Shown here in pieces: positions 26,037 to 30,686 of a DNA stretch of 30,686 bases. A program made the position numbers and the translations under genes. The notes under the pieces are model-generated. The model had not been told where the DNA came from, made no database searches, and saw only the letters and a list, made by a program, of their open reading frames with translations. Within the stretch, counting starts at the first letter, position 1. The number at the start of each line of letters is the position of its first letter. The stretch covers positions 1 through 30,686 of the forward strand of contig DGIZ01000068.1 in assembly GCA_002386585.1 (NCBI GenBank), given 5' to 3'. This stretch comes from Brevundimonas sp. UBA4609 (GTDB taxonomy: Bacteria; Pseudomonadota; Alphaproteobacteria; Caulobacterales; Caulobacteraceae).

Positions 26037-26711
26037 ATGTCTGCGTCTTTTCAATACAAGCCTCGCTTCACCGACATTCGGGTCAAGCCGCCGCGTTCCG
26101 ACGACGAACAGGAAGCGGCGGAGGATGTCCTGCGCCTCAAGCCTGGCGAGAAGGCCTGCGAATGGGCGGAGTGCACCCGGCCGGCCACGGCCCGCGCGCC
26201 CAAGTCCCGCGAGCAGCTGAACGAATTCTATGACTTCTGTCAGGCGCATGCGGCCCAGTACAACAAGAGCTGGAATTTCTACGCCGGCATGAACGAAGGC
26301 CAGATTCGCGCCGCCCAGGAAAACGAGGCCATGACCGGCGGCCGCCCCACCTGGCAGATGAAGGCCGGACCGCAGACGCGCGAGGCAGCCGCCTTCGCCG
26401 CCAAATTCGGCACGGCCAATAATTCCGGAGCCGGTTCATGGCGCGACAGCTTCGGCCTGTTCGGTCGGCGGGTTCACGCCGAAGGCCCGGTGCAGGACGA
26501 TCCCAGTCATCGACTGGGCAAGCTGGAGCGCGCCGCCCTGGCCGACCTGGGTCTCGAGCCCGGCGCCGACAAAGCCGCGATCAAGGCGCGCTATCATGAG
26601 ATGCTCAAGCGCTTCCACCCGGACACCAACGGCGGCGATCGCGGCGCGGAAGCCAAGCTTCAGAGCGTCATCAAGGCTTGGAAAACCTTGAAGAAGGCCG
26701 GTCACGCCTGA
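26037..26711 (+). CDS. J-domain (DnaJ-like) protein
   Basis: 224 residues. The C-terminal J domain (about 165-222) contains the HPD motif at 194-196 (RFHPDTN), which stimulates a DnaK ATPase. The N-terminal part (30-110) has Cys41, Cys46, Cys68 and His71 in CEWAECTRPA and FCQAHAAQYN, a spacing that could bind zinc. The N-terminal region is conserved in alphaproteobacterial J-proteins next to bolA and cobS. It is probably a specialised co-chaperone. Its 3' end overlaps the following opposite-strand gene by 41 bp. The start lacks a strong ribosome binding site. Confidence 0.92.
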   Translation: MSASFQYKPRFTDIRVKPPRSDDEQEAAEDVLRLKPGEKACEWAECTRPATARAPKSREQLNEFYDFCQAHAAQYNKSWNFYAGMNEGQIRAAQENEAMTGGRPTWQMKAGPQTREAAAFAAKFGTANNSGAGSWRDSFGLFGRRVHAEGPVQDDPSHRLGKLERAALADLGLEPGADKAAIKARYHEMLKRFHPDTNGGDRGAEAKLQSVIKAWKTLKKAGHA

Positions 26712-26943
26712 GCGTTCTCAACAGCCCGCCCTCGCCCGGCAAGGCGTCGACGCGGGTCATGGATTGATCGACGGCCGAGGAATCCCAGATTTCGGCAAAG
26801 ACCTCGGCCCCGGTCTCGTCCAGCATCATGCGCTGCGTTTCCTGGACCGCCTCCGTGAAGCTGTCGGCTTCCAGGGGAAACATCTGAGGCGTCCTTCCGG
26901 GCGCGTCATAGACATAGCAAAAATATTGCGTGCGCGTTTCCAT
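26671..26943 (-). CDS. Small conserved-looking protein of unknown function
   Basis: 90 residues, METRTQYFCYVYDAPGRTPQ at the N-terminus. Aromatic and acidic residues in the first 60 positions suggest a small alpha/beta domain (SFTEAVQETQRMML as a helix), then a basic Arg/Ser tail. No family recognised. ATG at 26943 has AGAGGG directly upstream. The coding end overlaps the dnaJ-like gene by 41 bp in convergent orientation, so the basic tail may be accidental coding forced by the overlap. Confidence 0.7.
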   Translation of the reverse strand: METRTQYFCYVYDAPGRTPQMFPLEADSFTEAVQETQRMMLDETGAEVFAEIWDSSAVDQSMTRVDALPGEGGLLRTLRRDRPSSRFSKP

Positions 26944-27056
26944 GTCCCTCTCCCCCGACGGGAGCCATGCCCAATTGTTAACACCCTCTCGCCGAATTCC
27001 CGAATCACAGAACCGTTGTTTCTGAAAGACGTTGCCTCTTCGTCATCCCCCTGTTC

Positions 27057-27079
27057 ATCCCCAGGCTGGGGATAAGGAG
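27057..27079 (+). promoter_or_regulatory. Hairpin abutting the ohr ribosome binding site
   Basis: ATCCCCAGGCTGGGGAT (27057-27073) is a perfect 7-bp stem with a 3-nt loop. The Shine-Dalgarno AAGGAG (27074-27079) follows with no gap, and the ATG is 7 nt further. Such a stem may protect the mRNA 5' end, set ribosome access, or be a DNA operator. Confidence 0.5.
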
Positions 27080-27086
27080 TCCACAG

Positions 27087-27515
27087 ATGGAAGTTCTGTA
27101 TCGCGCGCACGCAACCGCCTCCGGCGGAGGCCGCGATGAAGGCCGATCGGCCACCGACGACGGCAAGATCGATGTTCGCCTGTCCGTTCCGACCGAAATG
27201 GGCGGCAAGGGCGGCGACGGGACCAACCCCGAGCAGCTCTTCGCCACGGGTTATGCGGCCTGCTACCTGGGCGCCCTGCGGCTGGTCTCGGGCAAGGCGG
27301 GCACGCCCGTCGGTCCTGACACCAAGGTTTCGGCGGGGATCGGATTCGGCAAGAACACCCGAGGCGAGGGCTTCAACCTCGATGTCGCCTTGCGGGTGTC
27401 GGACCATGGACTGGATCGCGCGGTGATCGACGACCTGATCCAGAAGGCGCACCAGGTCTGCCCCTATTCCAACGCCACGCGCGGCAACGTCGACGTAGAC
27501 CTGTCGGCGGAATAG
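27087..27515 (+). CDS. ohr: Organic hydroperoxide resistance protein Ohr
   Basis: 142 residues, an Ohr/OsmC-fold thiol peroxidase that reduces organic and lipid hydroperoxides. Redox cysteines are Cys59 (GYAACYLGA) and Cys125 ([13 protein letters not shown]), with Glu49 in [21 protein letters not shown] ribosome binding site and ATG are clear. The partner regulator OhrR is not adjacent. CAATTG with TTAACA (near 26970) recalls a fragment of an OhrR box but has no full dyad. Confidence 0.95.
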   Translation: MEVLYRAHATASGGGRDEGRSATDDGKIDVRLSVPTEMGGKGGDGTNPEQLFATGYAACYLGALRLVSGKAGTPVGPDTKVSAGIGFGKNTRGEGFNLDVALRVSDHGLDRAVIDDLIQKAHQVCPYSNATRGNVDVDLSAE

Positions 27516-27547
27516 GCGACAGGCCCAGGGCGAATAATCCATCCGGC

Positions 27548-27579
27548 CCCTCGCGCGTGTTGAGCCGCGCGCGCGAGGG
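27548..27579 (+). terminator. Perfect 10-bp inverted repeat between ohr and cobS
   Basis: CCCTCGCGCG and CGCGCGAGGG flank a 12-nt loop, 32 bp after the ohr stop and 16 bp before the cobS ATG. The stem is very stable, but no T-tract follows, so it may be a Rho-independent-like end for ohr or a control element in the cobS leader. Confidence 0.5.
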
Positions 27580-27595
27580 CGCTAGGTGGATGGCC

Positions 27596-28600
27596 ATGAC
27601 CTCTCCGCTCGACGCCTCCCCCGATCCGCTCGTCACCCTGGAACCGCACCGCAAGGTCACGCTCAGAGAGGCGTTCGGCGTCGATTCCGACATGCTCGTG
27701 CCCGCCTTCGAGACGCGCGACAGCCATGTGCCGGAGATCGACGAGTCCTATCGCTTCGATCCCCAGACCACGATCGCGATCTGCGCAGGCTTCGCCTATG
27801 ACCGCCGCGTGATGGTCCAGGGCTACCACGGCACCGGCAAGTCGACCCACATCGAGCAGGTGGCCGCCCGCCTGAACTGGCCCCTGGTTCGCGTCAATCT
27901 GGACAGCCACGTCAGCCGCATCGACCTGATCGGCAAGGACGCCATCGTCCTGAAGGACGGCAAGCAGATCACCGAGTTCCGCGAAGGCATCCTGCCCTGG
28001 GCGCTGCAACGCCCGGTGGCCCTGGTGTTCGACGAATATGACGCAGGCCGCCCCGACGTCATGTTCGTGATCCAGCGCGTGCTGGAGGCGCAAGGGCGCC
28101 TGACCCTGCTGGACCAGAACCGCGTCCTTCGTCCGAACAAATGGTTCCGCCTGTTCGCCACCTCGAACACCGTCGGCCTGGGCGACACCACAGGCCTGTA
28201 TCACGGCGCCCAGCAGATCAACCAGGCGCAGCTGGACCGCTGGAACATCGTCACCACGCTGAACTATCTCGACCACGACGTCGAAGCCGAGATCGTCGCC
28301 GCCAAGGTGCCCGAGTGGAACGACGCCGAGGGCAAGCGTCGCATCGCCGCCATGGTCCGCGTCGCCGACATGACCCGCAACGCCTTCATGAACGGCGACA
28401 TCTCAACCGTCATGTCGCCGCGCACGGTCATCACCTGGGCCCAGAACGCCATCATCTTCGACGGCGACGTGGCCCTGAGCTTCCGTCTGACCTTCCTGAA
28501 CAAGTGCGACGAACTGGAGCGGCCGACCATCGCCGAATTCTATCAGCGCGCCTTCGGCGAGGACCTGCCGGAATCCGCCACGCGGGTGAAGATCGGCTAG
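27596..28600 (+). CDS. cobS: Cobaltochelatase CobS-type AAA+ ATPase
   Basis: 334 residues. Walker [10 protein letters not shown] (76-84), Walker [10 protein letters not shown] (141-149) and the sensor [11 protein letters not shown] identify an AAA+ MoxR-like ATPase of the CobS family. In aerobic B12 synthesis CobS and CobT form a ring that drives CobN to insert cobalt into hydrogenobyrinic acid diamide. ATG at 27596 ([10 protein letters not shown]) has AGGTGG about 6 nt upstream; ATG at 27590 is an alternative. A strong terminator follows directly, so cobT does not share this transcript. Confidence 0.93.
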   Translation: MTSPLDASPDPLVTLEPHRKVTLREAFGVDSDMLVPAFETRDSHVPEIDESYRFDPQTTIAICAGFAYDRRVMVQGYHGTGKSTHIEQVAARLNWPLVRVNLDSHVSRIDLIGKDAIVLKDGKQITEFREGILPWALQRPVALVFDEYDAGRPDVMFVIQRVLEAQGRLTLLDQNRVLRPNKWFRLFATSNTVGLGDTTGLYHGAQQINQAQLDRWNIVTTLNYLDHDVEAEIVAAKVPEWNDAEGKRRIAAMVRVADMTRNAFMNGDISTVMSPRTVITWAQNAIIFDGDVALSFRLTFLNKCDELERPTIAEFYQRAFGEDLPESATRVKIG

Positions 28601-28621
28601 AGGGCTTCCCTCGCACAATTG

Positions 28622-28659
28622 AAAAGGCCGCCTTCCTGATCGAGGAAGGCGGCCTTTTT
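28622..28659 (+). terminator. Strong bidirectional intrinsic terminator (cobS / ctaA)
   Basis: A 16-nt arm (28622-28637, containing GGCCGCCTTCCT) pairs perfectly with its complement (28643-28658) around GATCG. On the plus strand the stem ends in TTTTTCTT; on the minus strand in CCTTTTC. It lies between two convergent genes, 21 bp after cobS and 1 bp from the ctaA stop. Confidence 0.93.
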
Positions 28660-28660
28660 C

Positions 28661-29716
28661 TTAACGCAGCCCCGAGACGAACATCCTCGGTCGTGAACGC
28701 CGCACCATCCACAGATTGACCGTGGCCGCCGCCAGCACCAGCGCCGCCGCAGCCTGGTGCAGCACGCCCAAGGTCACCGGCACCGCGTGGATGAGCGTCA
28801 GAACGCCCAGCCCCGCCTGCAGCCACAGCGCGCTCGCCAGCACCAGGGCCGAAGCGCCCAGCCCTTCGCCCAGGCGCCCGCGCAGGGCCTGGACGGCATA
28901 GAAGGTGCCAGCAAACAACAGCACATAGGCGCCGATCCGGTGGTTCAGCTGCACCAGCCCCTGATCGTGAAGGAAGGTCAGCGCCCCCTGCCCCCAAGCG
29001 ACCGGCGGAAACAGAGCGCCGTTCATCATCGGCCAGTCCGTGTAGATCATGCCGGCCTTGGCCCCGGCCACCAGGCCGCCGAGCAGGCACTGGAAGAAGA
29101 CGCCGCCCAGTAACAGGCCCGCGCCCCAGCTCCATCCGCGCGGCGCGCGCGTGAAGTCCGAGCCGGACCAGGCCTCAAGCCCCGTCCAGATCAGGCCGGC
29201 GAAGATCAGGAAGGCCAGACCCAGGTGGGTCGCCAGCCGCTCCGGCGCCACGTCGACGCGCTCGGCGAGGCCGCTGGACACCATCCACCAGCCGATCAGC
29301 CCCTGCAGGCCGCCCAGGGCCAGCAGGATCGCACAGCGCGCGATCAGACGGCGCGGAAGGACGCGGAAGGCCAGGAACAGGACGAAAGGCACGGCGAAGA
29401 CCACGCCGATCAGACGTCCCAGCAGCCGATGCGCCCACTCCCACCAGAAGATGTACTGGAACTCCGCCATGCTCATGCCGGCGTTGACTTCGACGTACTG
29501 GGGAATCGCCTTGTACTTGTCGAACGCCTCGACCCAGTCGGCGTGGTTCATCGGCGGCAGGGCGCCCATGATGGGCTTCCATTCCGTGATCGACAGGCCC
29601 GAGCCGGTCAGGCGCGTCGCGCCCCCGACCACCACCATGGCGAACACCAGGGTCGCGCAGAAAAACAGCCACAGCGCCACCGCGCGGCTGCGGTCCAGTT
29701 CACGAATACGCTTCAT
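28661..29716 (-). CDS. ctaA: Heme A synthase (CtaA/Cox15)
   Basis: 351 residues with eight membrane helices in two four-helix halves. It oxidises the C8 methyl of heme O to give heme A for cytochrome c oxidase. Signature [18 protein letters not shown] is near residues 31-48. Candidate heme ligands are His96 (WAHRLLGR), His164 (THLGLAF), His259 (LNHRIGAY) and His320 (LHQAAAA). There is no extracytoplasmic cysteine pair, as in the alphaproteobacterial/mitochondrial type. ATG at 29716 begins [10 protein letters not shown] just before TM1; 39 further upstream codons have no membrane or family similarity. The COX genes are not in the window. Confidence 0.95.
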   Translation of the reverse strand: MKRIRELDRSRAVALWLFFCATLVFAMVVVGGATRLTGSGLSITEWKPIMGALPPMNHADWVEAFDKYKAIPQYVEVNAGMSMAEFQYIFWWEWAHRLLGRLIGVVFAVPFVLFLAFRVLPRRLIARCAILLALGGLQGLIGWWMVSSGLAERVDVAPERLATHLGLAFLIFAGLIWTGLEAWSGSDFTRAPRGWSWGAGLLLGGVFFQCLLGGLVAGAKAGMIYTDWPMMNGALFPPVAWGQGALTFLHDQGLVQLNHRIGAYVLLFAGTFYAVQALRGRLGEGLGASALVLASALWLQAGLGVLTLIHAVPVTLGVLHQAAAALVLAAATVNLWMVRRSRPRMFVSGLR

Positions 29717-29856
29717 TCGACGCCTGCCGTTCGCCCCGATATGCTTGCCGCCTCTTTCGCGGGCGGCGGAACCGAGGGATATGCCCCTCCCGCGAGGCAA
29801 GATCGAGTCGGTTTCTACGCCAAAGCGTCGCACAACATTCTAGGGAGCGCCGACCG

Positions 29857-30108
29857 GTGCAATATATCGAGATCGCCATCGCCCTGGCCGGGGCCCTGGG
29901 CCTGGCCTGGATCGCCGATCTGCTGACGGGCCGTCGCGGCCTGGGCGGGACGATTCTGGTCGCCCTGGTCAGCGCCGCCTGCGGGGCCTTCCTGGCGATC
30001 CGCGTCTTCGCCGTCGCCACCCTGGCCGACTGGGAATGGCTCCCCTGGGCCTTCGCGGCTGTCGTCATAGGTCTGGTCGCCTTCTTCCTGTTCCGGAGCA
30101 AACGCTGA
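29857..30108 (+). CDS. Small three-helix membrane protein
   Basis: 83 residues starting at GTG 29857, with AGGGAG about 9 nt upstream. Three hydrophobic stretches: 4-22, 31-52 and 60-79, with a short basic loop LTGRRGLGGT between the first two. The size and Gly-rich second helix resemble YeaQ/GlsB-type small membrane proteins, but the match is loose. The stop overlaps the next ATG by one base (TGATG), so the two are translated together. It is divergent from ctaA. Confidence 0.65.
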   Translation: MQYIEIAIALAGALGLAWIADLLTGRRGLGGTILVALVSAACGAFLAIRVFAVATLADWEWLPWAFAAVVIGLVAFFLFRSKR

Positions 30109-30323
30109 TGCCGCCTCGCGCCCGCCGCTTCATCGCCACCCTCGGCGTCATCGGCTTCCTGGCCTTCTGGGTGTGGGGCGCGGTGACCCTGCACGACCAT
30201 CTGCCGGACGCCTGGTGGATCGACCTGATCTTCTTCGCCGTGGCGGGGATCGGCTGGGGCGTGCCGCTCATCCCCCTGCTTCGCTGGGCCGAGCGCGCGC
30301 CGGACGACAGAACGAAAGCCTGA
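30108..30323 (+). CDS. DUF2842-type small membrane protein
   Basis: 71 residues with two hydrophobic helices (about 8-29 and 38-58). The end of the second, GIGWGVPLIPLLRW, matches the alphaproteobacterial DUF2842 pattern (Gly-x-x-Trp then Pro-Leu-x-Pro-Leu). Function unknown; found near cytochrome oxidase and tRNA loci in relatives, which is only context. Translationally coupled to the gene before it and followed by a terminator. Confidence 0.8.
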   Translation: MPPRARRFIATLGVIGFLAFWVWGAVTLHDHLPDAWWIDLIFFAVAGIGWGVPLIPLLRWAERAPDDRTKA

Positions 30324-30330
30324 ACAGCAG

Positions 30331-30364
30331 AACGGCCGGCGAGGTTTCCCTCACCGGCCGTTTC
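30331..30364 (+). terminator. Intrinsic terminator after the DUF2842 gene
   Basis: AACGGCCGG pairs with CCGGCCGTT, and GAGG with CCTC inside it, around a TTTC loop. TTTC follows on the plus strand. The T-run is short, but the stem is long and placed 7 bp after the stop. Confidence 0.7.
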
Positions 30365-30388
30365 AGCCTGCTGATAACCCTCAGCAAA

Positions 30389-30434
30389 TGGTCGGAGCGA
30401 CAGGATTCGAACCTGCGACCCCTTGACCCCCAGT
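30389..30434 (-). pseudogene. 3' fragment of tRNA-Pro(GGG): probable attachment site (attL/attR) of an integrated element
   Basis: Read on the minus strand this gives the anticodon loop CTGGGGG, the 3' anticodon arm TCAAG, a T-arm (GCAGG-TTCGAAT-CCTGT), the 3' acceptor strand CGCTCCG and ACCA. This is exactly nucleotides 32-76 of tRNA-Pro(GGG), plus one matching base (position 31). The rest of the 5' half (D-arm, acceptor 5' strand, 5' side of the anticodon stem) is absent: the sequence beyond 30434 does not match and cannot pair. So it is not a functional tRNA gene. Integrases of the tyrosine family commonly use the anticodon loop to 3' end of a tRNA as attB and leave this kind of remnant, with the restored tRNA at the other end of the element. 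Confidence 0.85.
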
Positions 30435-30686
30435 AGCGCCCTGCCCTGTTTCGGCGGGATCCAGCAGAACCAAAACGTTCCAAAGTCTTGGCCCTTTCCT
30501 TGCAATGACGGCCACTTAGAGCGAACACTTGTCCCAAGGCGTTCCGGCATGAACCGGCTGCTGCTGTGATCAAGTTGTGACAAAGTTTGGCGAGGCGGCA
30601 TGCGGGTAAGGCTGACAGGCGGCGATCGGGGCAACATCAACCGCGCCGCTCCAACGGACGGCAGAGTCCTTATCCTGAACGACGAC
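30435..30686. mobile_element. Probable left end of an integrated element (continues beyond window)
   Basis: From 30435 to the edge there is no gene I can identify except an open reading frame running off the right edge. Sequence texture changes: AAAACGTTCCAAAG and TGTGATCAAGTTGTGACAAAG are more AT-rich than the chromosome to the left, and TGTGA is directly repeated (30566-30581). Such short repeats may be integrase arm sites. Designation rests on the adjacent att-like tRNA fragment; no integrase gene is visible. Confidence 0.5.
30600..30686 (+). CDS. Possible start of a gene, cut by the window edge
   Basis: ATG at 30600 opens 29 codons (MRVRLTGGDRGNINRAAPTD at the N-terminus) without a stop to the edge. 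GAGG lies 4 nt before the ATG, slightly close. There is too little to assign a family, and the ORF may be chance. Confidence 0.25.
   Translation, partial: MRVRLTGGDRGNINRAAPTDGRVLILNDD

Noticed and set aside
30389..30686. A tRNA-Pro interrupted by a group I intron in the anticodon loop
   Set aside because: The fragment keeps the whole anticodon loop (positions 32-38) on one side, whereas tRNA group I introns split the loop. No 5' tRNA half is found in the remaining 250 bp, although an intron could be longer than that.

Overview
The window reads as a piece of a high-GC alphaproteobacterial chromosome, most probably Caulobacterales (Brevundimonas or Caulobacter type). This is inferred from three things. 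Gene orders serS-surE-pcm and bolA/dnaJ/cobS are alphaproteobacterial. Codon use is strongly GC-rich. The proteins (RsmD, AccA, CobS, CtaA without the cysteine pair, DUF2842) are of alphaproteobacterial type. Almost everything is densely packed housekeeping DNA, with genes on both strands and many 4-bp start/stop overlaps.

Layout. 1-5.5 kb (minus strand): a truncated lipoprotein, pcm, surE, serS, then a cytochrome b561-YceI fusion and a YceI lipoprotein. Two inverted copies of a structured 53-bp repeat lie between serS and surE. A palindrome-covered promoter lies upstream of the YceI lipoprotein. 5.7-9.6 kb: mutL, a low-molecular-weight tyrosine phosphatase, a convergent Kelch protein, and a solitary YjhX/TopAI-type toxin-family gene behind a short uORF-like leader. 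9.6-12.6 kb: rsmD and an RluB-type pseudouridine synthase, whose start overlaps that of the divergent tadA; then an MliC-like lipoprotein. 12.6-16.9 kb: GNAT-aroB-aroK translationally coupled on minus; xerD and accA on plus. The XerD protein lacks its second active-site histidine.

16.9-25.6 kb: a single-domain response regulator coupled to an unknown partner, an Atm1-type ABC exporter, threonine aldolase, an MscS channel, an ATP-dependent DNA ligase and a hybrid histidine kinase. 25.7-30.3 kb: bolA, a J-domain protein, a small unknown gene, ohr, cobS (without cobT), a strong bidirectional terminator, heme A synthase and two small membrane proteins.

The right end (30.39 kb onward) holds only the 3' 45-46 nt of a tRNA-Pro(GGG). 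The sequence changes abruptly at the edge of the anticodon loop. This is the signature of an attachment site, so an integrated element probably begins at about 30435 and continues beyond the window. No CRISPR array, transposase or rRNA was seen. The observations most worth following are the tRNA-Pro att remnant, the XerD active-site change, the YjhX leader, the yceI operator-promoter and the covarying repeat pair.
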